A DNA stretch of 64,000 nucleotides from Halostagnicola larsenii XH-48 (lineage in GTDB: Archaea; Halobacteriota; Halobacteria; Halobacteriales; Natrialbaceae), in contig NZ_CP007055.1 in assembly GCF_000517625.1 (NCBI RefSeq), positions 1,426,001 to 1,490,000 on the forward strand. Reading direction: 5' to 3'. A model generated the notes under the pieces. The model made no database searches. It was not told the origin of the DNA and was given only the letters and a program-made list of their open reading frames with translations. Of the stretch, positions 26,096 to 33,989 are shown one piece after another. The translations under genes and the position numbers were made by a program. Every line of letters begins with the position of its first letter. Within the stretch, counting starts at the first letter, position 1.

Positions 26096-26962
26096 TCAGT
26101 AGAATTCGCGGACCAGATCCATGGCGTCTTCGGGTGCGCCGTCGGGAATTTCGGACATGTCCTCGGTGACGCCGTGTTGTTCGTGATACGGCAGCGCGTT
26201 CTCGTTTTGATACATCACGCCCTGGTACTCCTTTTCGCCGTCCGTGATGACTTCCTTGGCGTCCTCGTAGTTCGTCGGATCGTGGTCTTCGTCCTCTTTG
26301 AGGTCGACGAGCGTGTCGCGGAAGTAGTCGTACGTGTCGACGTCGTTGAAGGTGACACACGGACTGAAGACGTTGACGAATCCGAAGCCGTCGTGTTCGA
26401 TCGCCTTCTCGATGATTTCGGCGTGACGGAGCGCATCCGAGCTAAAGGACTGGGCGATGAATGTCGCACCCGATGCGAGCGCGAGCGCGAGCGGATTGAC
26501 CGGTGGCTGCTGTGGGCCCTCCGGCGTCGTCGACGTTTCGAAGTCCGATCGCGAGGTCGGCGAAGCCTGTCCCTTCGTCAGCCCGTAAATGCGGTTGTCC
26601 ATGACCACGTAGGTCATGTCCACGTTTCGGCGAACGGCGTGGACGAAGTGTCCGGCACCGATCGAGTAGCCGTCGCCGTCGCCGCCGGCGACCATCACTT
26701 CGATATCGGGGCGGGCCATCTTGACGCCGGTCCCGACTGGAAGGGCGCGTCCGTGGACCCCGTGCAGCGCGTAGCTGTGCATGTAGGTCCCGATTTTCCC
26801 CGAGCAACCGATTCCCGCCACGACGAACGTGTTGTCGGGATCGTTGCCGGTGTTCGCGAGGGCTTTCATCATACCGTTCATCGTGCCGAAGTCCCCGCAT
26901 CCGGGACACCACGTCGGCTGTTTGTCGGATTTGAAGTCGGTGAATCGTACGTCTGAGCTCAT
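26096..26962 (-). CDS. korB: 2-oxoacid:ferredoxin oxidoreductase, beta subunit (probably 2-oxoglutarate)
   Basis: A 288-residue thiamine-diphosphate-binding beta subunit. The TPP/Mg motif is GGDGDGYSIGAGH (about residues 93-105). Four cysteines suited to a [4Fe-4S] cluster are C19 and C22 (WCPGCGDFG), C53 (GIGCSGKIG) and C202 (FSPCVTF). With the alpha subunit it oxidatively decarboxylates a 2-oxoacid to acyl-CoA and reduces ferredoxin, in place of the NAD-linked dehydrogenase complex of bacteria. The subunit lengths (585 + 288) match my memory of the halobacterial 2-oxoglutarate enzyme better than the pyruvate enzyme. Its ATG overlaps the alpha stop by 4 nt. Confidence 0.92.
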   Translation of the reverse strand: MSSDVRFTDFKSDKQPTWCPGCGDFGTMNGMMKALANTGNDPDNTFVVAGIGCSGKIGTYMHSYALHGVHGRALPVGTGVKMARPDIEVMVAGGDGDGYSIGAGHFVHAVRRNVDMTYVVMDNRIYGLTKGQASPTSRSDFETSTTPEGPQQPPVNPLALALASGATFIAQSFSSDALRHAEIIEKAIEHDGFGFVNVFSPCVTFNDVDTYDYFRDTLVDLKEDEDHDPTNYEDAKEVITDGEKEYQGVMYQNENALPYHEQHGVTEDMSEIPDGAPEDAMDLVREFY

Positions 26963-28716
26963 TGTGCTGGAACCTCCTCTGCGAGTTTATCGGTGATCTC
27001 TGTCGCGAGTTCGTCCGCTTTGAAGCGCACGCCCGTGTACTTGTTTATCCGCTTGACGCGGGTAAGGGTATCGTGCTCGAGCACGTCCGCGAACTGCCCC
27101 GTCGCGTTACACTCGACGACGATCGTATCGTCGGCCGCCTCGATCTCCTCGGTCAGGTCGGGCCGCGGGAAGATGTACGGGACGGAGATGACCCGAACGC
27201 TCGTTCCCTCTTCCTCGAGGTACTCGAGCGCCTCGACGAGCGCACCTTCGTTCGAGCCCCACGAGATGATCAGGTTGTCCGAGTCCGAGTCGCCGAACTC
27301 CCGGTAGCTCCACTCCTCGCGTTCCTTCGCGGTCTCGACCTTGCGGTTTCGCTTGTCGACCTGCTCGACGCGTTCGCCTTCTTCTTCGGTTCGGCGACCG
27401 AGTTCGTCGTGCTCGAGGCCGGTGGACATGTGTGCGCCGTCGATCGTGCCGGGTTTGGCACGCGGGCTGACGCCGTCGTCGGTGACGGCGTGTGCGCGGA
27501 ACCGGCCCTCTTCGTCGAGCCATTCGTCGACCTCGTCTTGCTCGACGAGTTTGCCGCGGTCGATTTCGACGTCGTCCATGTCGAACGCTTCCGGCGGGAA
27601 CGTCTGCTCGGTCACCGACATCGCGAGGTCGGAGACGAGGAAGACGGGCGTCTGATACTTCTCCGCCAGGTTGAACGCCTCAACGGTCTTCCAGAAGCAC
27701 TCGGTGATCGTCGTCGGCGTGACGACGAACCGAGGGACCTCGCCGTGACCGGCGTACAGCGCCATGTTGAGGTCTCCCTGTTCTTGCTTCGTTGGCATCC
27801 CGGTCGAGGGACCCGAGCGCTGGACGTCACAGATGACCAGCGGCGTCTCGCTGGTGGCGACGAGTCCGAAGGTCTCGGTCATGAGGTCGATCCCTGCACC
27901 GGATGTCGCGGTCATCGCTCGAGCGCCGGCTCGTGCGCCCCCGAGTGCCATGTTGATCGCAGAGAGTTCGTCCTCGGCCTGCACGACGTGGCCGCCGTAG
28001 TCTTCGATCCGGCCCGTCAGGTACTCCATGATCGATGTCGCGGGCGTGATCGGATAGCCGGCGTAGAACCGACAGCCGGCGGCGATCGCACCCATGCCGA
28101 TCGCCTCGTTCCCGTTCAGCAGGACGTAGTCCTCGTCGGTCGTCTCAAGGTCGTACCCGAGCTCGTCGAAGTCGTAGTTCTCGCGAACGTACTCCTGCCC
28201 GAGTCGGGCGGCTTTCTTGTTGTTCTCGACGATCTTCGACCCCTTGCCGCCGAAGCGTTTCTCGAGGGATTCGTCGAGGTATTCGACGTCGAAGTTGGTT
28301 ATTTCACACGCCGCACCGAGCGCGACGATGTTGCGCATGATCGCTCCCCCGGCGTCTTCGGCGAGCGATTTCAGGGGAACGTCGACGGGCGTGGTGTTCT
28401 CGGGAATCTCGGCCTCCCAGGAACGTTCGCCGTCGTAAATGATCGCGCTCCCGTCGTGGAGCTCGTCAAGGTTTTCGTCGATCGTTCGCTGGGTCAGCGC
28501 GACCAGGATGTCGAGCCGATCGACGACGCTCTGTACCTGATCGACCGATGTTCGGATCTTGTAGGCGGTGTAGCCGCCGCGGATTCGCGACGCGAAGTCT
28601 TTGGATGTGAACACGTGCCGTCCTGCCCTTGAGAGTGCCTGAGCGAAGATCTTCCCGGTGGAGTCGATCCCGTCCCCGGCCTCACCTCCGATTGCCCAAT
28701 TAAGGTCCTCAGCCAT
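26959..28716 (-). CDS. korA: 2-oxoacid:ferredoxin oxidoreductase, alpha subunit (gamma-alpha fusion)
   Basis: A 585-residue subunit. The N-terminal gamma domain (about 1-180) begins AIGGEAGDGIDSTGKIFAQA and has SRIRGGYTAYKIR. The alpha pyrimidine-binding domain starts near 195 with LLNGNEAIGMGAIAAGCRFY and AGYPITPATSIMEYL, with VQAEDELSAINMALGGARAG. The C-terminal domain II holds LIISWGSNEGALVEALEYL. This is the gamma-alpha fusion typical of haloarchaeal enzymes. The ATG at 28716 (MAEDLNW) is supported by GGTGCGA upstream; longer in-frame sequence is not family-like. It is first in the korAB operon and divergent from an FAD reductase gene. Confidence 0.94.
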   Translation of the reverse strand: MAEDLNWAIGGEAGDGIDSTGKIFAQALSRAGRHVFTSKDFASRIRGGYTAYKIRTSVDQVQSVVDRLDILVALTQRTIDENLDELHDGSAIIYDGERSWEAEIPENTTPVDVPLKSLAEDAGGAIMRNIVALGAACEITNFDVEYLDESLEKRFGGKGSKIVENNKKAARLGQEYVRENYDFDELGYDLETTDEDYVLLNGNEAIGMGAIAAGCRFYAGYPITPATSIMEYLTGRIEDYGGHVVQAEDELSAINMALGGARAGARAMTATSGAGIDLMTETFGLVATSETPLVICDVQRSGPSTGMPTKQEQGDLNMALYAGHGEVPRFVVTPTTITECFWKTVEAFNLAEKYQTPVFLVSDLAMSVTEQTFPPEAFDMDDVEIDRGKLVEQDEVDEWLDEEGRFRAHAVTDDGVSPRAKPGTIDGAHMSTGLEHDELGRRTEEEGERVEQVDKRNRKVETAKEREEWSYREFGDSDSDNLIISWGSNEGALVEALEYLEEEGTSVRVISVPYIFPRPDLTEEIEAADDTIVVECNATGQFADVLEHDTLTRVKRINKYTGVRFKADELATEITDKLAEEVPAQ

Positions 28717-28907
28717 GTTATGTCGCACCTTGCCCCCACCAAATGAAAAGCCTTCTGAAACCCCAACCGCCAAACCAGAGGAGCGGCTGATATGTTGCCG
28801 GTAACCCGGTTTACGGGCCGATTCCATGCCAGGATTGTAGACGATCGTAGTGAAGGTTTTGGACGGAGAACGGAACGACTTTTCGACCGTCGCTCGAACA
28901 CGCCACC

Positions 28908-29546
28908 ATGGATGGAACTCCAGTCCGCGTCGAGTCGGTTCGTGACGTCGGACCCGGAACGGTCGCGATAGAACTCGAGGCACCCCCGTCGTTCGACCCC
29001 CGGCCCGGACAGTTCGTTCTCCTCCGGGCGGCACCCGACGGTGAGGAACTCGCACGCCACTACACGCTCTCGTCGCCGACGGCCGCCGACACGTTTGAAA
29101 TCACGGTCGGTATCGACCCCGACGGTGATCTCTCGCCGTGGCTCGCAGACCTCGAGGGCGGGGAGACGGTTCACATCGAAGGGCCGATGGGAGCTATCAC
29201 CTACGACGGGTCGACCGATGTCGTCGCGGTCGCGGGCGGTCCCGGCGTCGGCCCCGCGGTCGCAATCGCCGAAGCCGCACACGAAAACGGGAAGGACGCC
29301 GCCGTCGTCTACCAGGACGACCAGCCGGCTCATCGAGACCGACTCGAGGCGCTCGAGGCGGACGGTGCGCCGGTTAGCATCGTCGATGCGGACGCCACCG
29401 ATGCGCTCGAAAAAACGGTAGCGGACCACCTCGATGACGGGCAGTTCTACGTTTTCGGGTTTAGTGAGTTCGTAACGACCGTCGCCGACAGTATCGACGA
29501 CGCGGGCGGTGACTCGGACGATGCGTTGATCGAGAACTTCGGATAG
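28908..29546 (+). CDS. FAD-dependent ferredoxin-reductase-like protein
   Basis: A 212-residue flavoprotein of the ferredoxin-NADP reductase superfamily. The FAD site is ARHYTLSSP (RxYT/S motif), preceded by RPGQFVLLRA; the nucleotide-binding half has AVAGGPGVGPAVAIAEAA and ends with FYVFGFSEFV. It lacks the C-terminal cysteine cluster of PyrK and the plant-type ferredoxin fusion, so its electron partner must be another protein. It lies divergently from korAB across 191 bp, so a role in re-oxidising ferredoxin is an attractive but untested idea. Confidence 0.85.
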   Translation: MDGTPVRVESVRDVGPGTVAIELEAPPSFDPRPGQFVLLRAAPDGEELARHYTLSSPTAADTFEITVGIDPDGDLSPWLADLEGGETVHIEGPMGAITYDGSTDVVAVAGGPGVGPAVAIAEAAHENGKDAAVVYQDDQPAHRDRLEALEADGAPVSIVDADATDALEKTVADHLDDGQFYVFGFSEFVTTVADSIDDAGGDSDDALIENFG

Positions 29547-29622
29547 CGGGTTCGCCGGTCGCTTCTCGAGAAGCGACCGTGGAATCTCGTTTGCTCCAGC
29601 TCGGTCTTCGATCGGCGTCACC

Positions 29623-30006
29623 TCAGTGTTCGACGAGTTCGATCAAAATACCGCCCGTATCCGACGGATGGAGGAACGCGACCGAGTGGCCCCACGCGCC
29701 GGGCCGTGGCTCCTCGTCGATGAGTGTGACATCGTACTCGCGTGTGCGCTCGAGCGCTCGCTCGAGATCGTCAGTTGCCAATGCGAGGTGATGAATTCCG
29801 GACCCTTGGGTCTCGAGGTATCGGGCGATCGTTCCCTCCTCGATCGGTTCGAGGAGTTCGAAGTACCCCGACCCGCACTCGAGGAAGACGACGCGGAGTC
29901 CGTCGAACTCCTCTTCGTGTGCGATCTCGAGGCCGAAGCAATCGGCGTACAGCGCGGCGAGAGAGTCTGCATCGTCGGTCGCGATTCCTGCGTGGTCGAA
30001 GTGCAT
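29623..30006 (-). CDS. mce: Methylmalonyl-CoA epimerase
   Basis: A 127-residue vicinal-oxygen-chelate protein. It opens FDHAGIATDDADSLAALYAD and has GSGIHHLALATDD and VAFLHPSDTGGILIELVEH. Likely metal ligands are H5, E50, H73 and E123. The enzyme converts (2S)- to (2R)-methylmalonyl-CoA in propionate and odd-chain degradation; in haloarchaea it also belongs to the methylaspartate cycle. The length is typical. The mutase genes are not in this window. Confidence 0.93.
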   Translation of the reverse strand: MHFDHAGIATDDADSLAALYADCFGLEIAHEEEFDGLRVVFLECGSGYFELLEPIEEGTIARYLETQGSGIHHLALATDDLERALERTREYDVTLIDEEPRPGAWGHSVAFLHPSDTGGILIELVEH

Positions 30007-30091
30007 CGTTGTCCGATCACGCTGGAACGGCCTTATTCTTGCGTTCGGGCGGTCCGTCGGCGAGGGGTCTGTCTCTGTCTCGAGCCATCCT

Positions 30092-30141
30092 AAAAAATGT
30101 GCGTCAACTGCGACCGATACCGAACCGAACTGGCTTCGGTA
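30092..30141 (-). terminator. Hairpin plus T-tract after the halocyanin-like gene
   Basis: A 7-bp stem TACCGAA/TTCGGTA with a 10-nt loop (30118-30141) directly follows the stop codon on the minus strand. Some 20 nt further comes a run of six T (30092-30097, minus strand). Archaeal termination needs the U-run; the stem may protect the 3' end. Confidence 0.5.
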
Positions 30142-30834
30142 CTATTCGGATTCGTTTCCGTCGCTTTCGTTGCCCATTCCGTCTTCGGATTCGTTGTCGG
30201 TACCGCCATCCGATTCGTTGCCCGTTCCGCTCGCTGATTCGTTGCCCATTTCGCCGTCGGACTCGTTGCCGTCCTCGGATTCGTTACCGCTGCCGCCGCC
30301 ACCGCCTCCGCCGCCGTTCTCTTCGATCTGAATCTGTCCGTCCATCGTGCTCTCGTGGGGTTCGCAGATGTAGTTCGTCATCTCGTCGCTGGCCTGGACG
30401 CCCTCGAGCGTCGCGGTTTCGCCTTCGCTCGAAATGCTGTCGGTTTCGTAGTCGTCGACGACGTCGCCATCACCGTTGAGGATCTGCAGATTGTGTTCCT
30501 GCCCGTCAGTGTTCTCGAACGAAATCGTGTACTCCTGACCGTTGAAAAGCACCAACGTCGGGTTCTCTTCGTCGGCGATCGGATCGGGCGCGACGCCGAC
30601 CCAGCCCGAGGTCTGGCCCTCGAGTTCGATTTCTTCGACGTCTTCCCACGCTGAAACGTCAGTCTCGCCACCACCGTTCCCACTGCCGCCATCGCCGCCA
30701 CCACCACCACCATCGCCGCCACCCCCATCGTCACCGCCGCCACTACTGCCACAGCCAGCGACGAGCGCGGTCGCCGCGGCGGCACCTGTATACTGAATCA
30801 TCCGTCGTCGGGACAGTGTATCATCGGATGTCAT
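30142..30834 (-). CDS. Halocyanin-like blue copper lipoprotein with a glycosylation-rich tail
   Basis: A 230-residue exported cupredoxin. The Tat/lipoprotein signal has RRR at 9-11 and lipobox cysteine C28 (ALVAGC). A Gly/Asp spacer (about 30-58) leads to the cupredoxin domain (about 60-172). The type-1 copper ligands are visible: H114 (QEHNL), C157, H160 and M164 (CEPHESTM). It should carry electrons at the outer membrane face, as halocyanin does. After a nine-glycine stretch, residues 184-230 form an unusual tail with seven NES sequons. I chose the ATG at 30834 because it is followed by the Tat motif. Confidence 0.9.
   Translation of the reverse strand: MTSDDTLSRRRMIQYTGAAAATALVAGCGSSGGGDDGGGGDGGGGGGDGGSGNGGGETDVSAWEDVEEIELEGQTSGWVGVAPDPIADEENPTLVLFNGQEYTISFENTDGQEHNLQILNGDGDVVDDYETDSISSEGETATLEGVQASDEMTNYICEPHESTMDGQIQIEENGGGGGGGGSGNESEDGNESDGEMGNESASGTGNESDGGTDNESEDGMGNESDGNESE
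30145..30287 (-). repeat. Degenerate repeats encoding GNESDG-type units
   Basis: Seven imperfect units encode N-E-S at N184, N190, N198, N206, N214, N222 and N227. Four successive gaps are exactly 8 residues (24 nt); flanking units are 5-6. Each NES is a potential N-glycosylation sequon on the outside of the cell. Confidence 0.75.
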
Positions 30835-31059
30835 CACGTACGTATCGGGTTCGAAGTCGGATAGCCAGACGCCCGTCATTCGCTTGACGTTGATGTGGGC
30901 GCTTCTATCGGCAGTTTTCGGTAAAATTCACGAGATGCCGAACGTGTGTGATGGTACCGAACAACATAAACATCCGAATATCAGTCTGTAGATCCCTTCT
31001 AGGACGATGAGCAGTTCGGATCGCTCTTTCGACGCCGAAGCCGATAATGCCTCCTCGAG

Positions 31060-31482
31060 TCACTCGGTTGGTCGAACCGTTACGACGGGGATGGGCGAAT
31101 TACGAACGACCTCTTCGGCCACGCTGCCGAGCAACACGTGGTCGAGTCCCGTCCGCCCGACGGTCCCGATCACGATCATATCGGCGTCGATCTCCGTTGC
31201 GTACTCGAGAATCGCTTCCTGCGGAACGCCCTCGCGAACGCCGGTTGTCACGTCGATACCCGCACGTTCTGCGGCGGTTTCGACGAGTTGGTTAGATTCG
31301 CGGGCCTCCTCCTCTGGCTCGGCACGAAGTTCGTCTCGTTTCATCGCGCTGTGTGGGCCCTCGGGAACGATCGAGATCCCGTGAACGGACGCACCGAGCT
31401 GGTCCGCGAGCGCGATTCCGTGATCGATGGCCGCCCGGGACTCGTCGCTTCCGTCGGTCGGAATCAAGACGGTCTCGTACAT
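31060..31482 (-). CDS. Universal stress protein UspA family
   Basis: A 140-residue UspA-type protein. It starts MYETVLIPTDGSDESRAAID, has the middle strand SIVPEGPHS, and ends with the ATP-binding G-2x-G-9x-G(S/T) loop, GTVGRTGLDHVLLGSVAEEV, followed by PVVTVRP. ATP-binding Usps act as stress switches in the cytoplasm; the partner is unknown. The ATG at 31482 is the normal family start, although the frame stays open for another 68 codons upstream. Confidence 0.93.
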   Translation of the reverse strand: MYETVLIPTDGSDESRAAIDHGIALADQLGASVHGISIVPEGPHSAMKRDELRAEPEEEARESNQLVETAAERAGIDVTTGVREGVPQEAILEYATEIDADMIVIGTVGRTGLDHVLLGSVAEEVVRNSPIPVVTVRPTE

Positions 31483-31812
31483 CGTACCCGGATAGTCGGC
31501 AGGTTCGGCCAAATACGACGGGCTTGCCTGTGCGCGTGCGATCTGTTTTTTGCGTTTTCCGTGCGCGTGTTCGCGGTATTCAAAGTGTGCGATCATATCG
31601 CGGGCCGACTGCTGGTGGCCGATCCACCTTTCGTAACTGGCCGCTCTCGTCGGCTTAACGAACCTGACTCCTCCCGTCGATTGCACGAATCGTTTCGGTT
31701 GGGACTACTACCCGAAATTGACTCTCACAGGAACGGGACTGTCCGTCTGAAATGGTGGCGGGCAAGGCTACCGCTAACACAATTCGTCTATACGTGTTTG
31801 TGGTGGATATCG
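31483..31812. other. Divergent spacer between the Usp and HTH-10 genes, 330 bp
   Basis: No supported gene. The minus strand has GTATTTGG, about 28 nt before the Usp ATG, and the plus strand has GTCTATACG about 25 nt before the regulator ATG: both suit leaderless promoters. The open frame that extends the Usp gene upstream has basic, unrelated residues and is probably chance. Confidence 0.5.
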
Positions 31813-32475
31813 ATGATGACTACAGTCGTGGAACTCGGAGTGCCGGCCGAACGCCTCGGACTCGCTGAAACGTTCGATCGCGTCCCGACATTCGAGTTTC
31901 TGATAAACGGTCTCATCGGCGACGGACCGCCGCTCGTCTACGTTTCGGGACCCGACCGGGAGCGAGTTGAATCAGCGCTCGAGGCGGACCCATCCGTCGA
32001 CGTGATCGCGTCGATGGACGATGCGAGCGACGGCCAATGGTTGCTCCGACTCGAGTTCAATCAGGGGATACAGACGTTCCAGCGGATCGTCTCGGAGAAC
32101 GACGGCGCGATTCTCGAGGCGAGCGGGCAGGACGGGCGATGGTCCATCAAGTTGCTCTTTCACGAACGCGCGGACGTATCCGACTGTCACTCGTCGTTCG
32201 AACGACACGACTTCGGGGTCACAGTCACACGGGTCAGCCCGATGGACGACCCGGCGAACGGCCAGACGCCGCTGACGGAGACCCAGTACGAGACGATTCT
32301 GAAGGCACACGAACTCGGCTATTTCGACGTTCCACGGCAGGTCACGCTCGAGGAACTGGCATCGGAGCTAGGTATCTCACATCAGGCGCTCTCCGAACGG
32401 TTACGCCGGAGTCACTCGGCTCTGGTGAGCGCCGAACTGTCCAATCGAATGGCACCGGTTGGGCTCGACCCCTGA
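31813..32475 (+). CDS. HTH-10 (bacterio-opsin-activator type) transcription regulator
   Basis: A 220-residue regulator. About 150 N-terminal residues form the Bat-type sensory region seen in many haloarchaeal regulators (VVELGVPAERLGLAETFDRV, then VSENDGAILEASGQDGRWSI). The C-terminal HTH-10 domain starts LTETQYETILKAHELGYFDV and continues LEELASELGISHQALSERLR. It should bind DNA near target promoters. Two ATGs (31813, 31816) are equivalent; GGTGGATATC upstream resembles a ribosome site. No receiver or PAS domain is fused, unlike the large regulator at 42874. Confidence 0.92.
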   Translation: MMTTVVELGVPAERLGLAETFDRVPTFEFLINGLIGDGPPLVYVSGPDRERVESALEADPSVDVIASMDDASDGQWLLRLEFNQGIQTFQRIVSENDGAILEASGQDGRWSIKLLFHERADVSDCHSSFERHDFGVTVTRVSPMDDPANGQTPLTETQYETILKAHELGYFDVPRQVTLEELASELGISHQALSERLRRSHSALVSAELSNRMAPVGLDP

Positions 32476-33170
32476 TACTCCGTTCTGAGCGGGCTCACAT
32501 GCGGTCGACACGCAGTACCCTGATCATCTGTCCACCTTCTATCCATCTCCCTACTGTCTGCCCATCCGCTCACTATCTACCTATCTTCCCACCGTCTACT
32601 TTCGATGCGGATGAGGCCGACGTGTGCTTGCGCGCGACGAAACGCGCACATCGTCGCTGTTCCGGCCACTCGATTGGTGACTCGCTCGGACTCCCTTTCT
32701 GACTCGTCCAACTTCTACCTGTGGTTGAACGTAATTATGGCAGTGTTTGCTCATACACCAGATATAATTAACCATATGGCCACTTTCACCCAGATCTAGT
32801 TTGGTATTGCCCGCACAGTTAGCTTTAATATTGGACAGTACAACAGTAGTCATGTCGGTGCGAATCCGACGACCGAATGCAACGTATTGGCTACCAACTA
32901 TCCCTGTGAGTGCCGGTGGACCGCGGTACCCAGCCGCGGACGAAGGGTACATCCCCTGTGTGCCCTGTGGATCACTCATGCTCAATCAGCGTTTTATGGC
33001 CACTCGTGGCTGTGTGGCCCAACCCACTGTCAAGCCCTGTCGGATCCAGTAAAACGGGTCCGCTGGGTGTTTCACCTCAGACCGACCGAGCGGGTGCTCC
33101 GCAACTGACGGCTGAATTACGGTCCGACAAGTTGCAGTTTTATGTGATGTGCCTGCAAATACCAACAGCA
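32476..33170. other. Gene-poor stretch, 695 bp, with a pyrimidine-rich tract
   Basis: I find no recognisable gene. From 32526 to 32604 the plus strand is about three-quarters C/T, with CATC, CTAC and TATC units. From 32720 to 32850 it is AT-rich. A TATA-like TTTAATATT (32824-32832) lies 25 nt before an ATG at 32852 that opens a 66-codon frame (to 33052) with CVPCG and two further cysteines; its codons are less GC-ending than those of real neighbours, so I do not call it a gene. TTTTATG at 33137-33143 is the likely promoter of the next gene. Confidence 0.5.
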
Positions 33171-33770
33171 ATGGGTGTTGGTGGCGAAAACGAATTCCGA
33201 CGACGCGAATCGACCGAGACGGTTTCGCCGATCGAAGCGGACGGACGTCTCGAGGCTGTATCGAAAGACGACGCGTTCCACCTCTTACAGACCAGTCGAC
33301 GCCGCGACGTGGTTCGATATCTACAGGGTCGTAACGGCCCGATCGAACTGCGCGACCTCGCAGAACAGGTCGCCGCCTGGGAGCAGGGGACGACGATCGA
33401 CTCGCTTTCCTCCTCGGAGCGCCAGCGTGTCTACATTTCGTTGTACCAGACACACCTTCCGAAACTCGACGAACACGACATCGTCGACTACGACAAGAAT
33501 CGCGGAATCATCGAGCGATGTCAACGGGCGACGCAACTCGAGTCCTACCTCGAGGTCGACCCGCTCCGATCGAACCCGGATCCGTGGCCCCGTCGATACG
33601 GAGCGACTGTGATCCTCTGTATAATTCTTGCTGGTATTACTACGCGTGAGTTCGGATTTTCGCCGTCGACGTGGCTCACCCTGCTCGTGCTCGCTGCGGT
33701 CGGAGCCGTCACCGTCGGCCACTGGTGGTCGAAACGGGTTGATTTCGAGCAGCTATCGGCCCGATCGTGA
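33171..33770 (+). CDS. HTH protein with two C-terminal membrane helices (DUF7344-like)
   Basis: A 199-residue protein. Residues about 30-125 make a winged-helix-like domain: SKDDAFHLLQTSRRRDVVRY, ELRDLAEQVAAWEQGT, VYISLYQTHLPKLDEHDIVD and DKNRGIIE (wing). This is the pattern of haloarchaeal DUF7344-type regulators. Two hydrophobic helices follow (about 146-163 and 171-190), so the DNA-binding domain would be tethered to the membrane. The ATG at 33171 fits the TATA box 31 nt upstream. Its target is unknown. Confidence 0.83.
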   Translation: MGVGGENEFRRRESTETVSPIEADGRLEAVSKDDAFHLLQTSRRRDVVRYLQGRNGPIELRDLAEQVAAWEQGTTIDSLSSSERQRVYISLYQTHLPKLDEHDIVDYDKNRGIIERCQRATQLESYLEVDPLRSNPDPWPRRYGATVILCIILAGITTREFGFSPSTWLTLLVLAAVGAVTVGHWWSKRVDFEQLSARS

Positions 33771-33989
33771 TCGGCGCTCGAGATCCGGGCCCGTCGAGGA
33801 CGCGGACTCACCGTCATCCACCATCGAACAGCACGCGTTCACTCGACGGTTGACCCATCGGTGCGCGTAGAACGCTACGGAGAACTCCTGCAGACTCGCG
33901 TGTGCACACGCGAGTAGCCCGATTGCGAACGCGGCGACCAGTAGGGAGTTGGCCGAGGGGTTTTGCAGCCAAGGACTAAGTATTTTGGG

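Noticed and set aside
31483-31686. 68-codon upstream extension of the Usp gene
   Set aside because: Usp family members begin at MYETVLIP; the extension is basic and unlike any domain, and a promoter lies within it.
32850-32880. T-arm-like hairpin GTCGG-TGCGAAT-CCGAC, as in a tRNA
   Set aside because: No matching acceptor, D-arm or anticodon stem upstream; the region before it is AT-rich and the loop lacks TTC.
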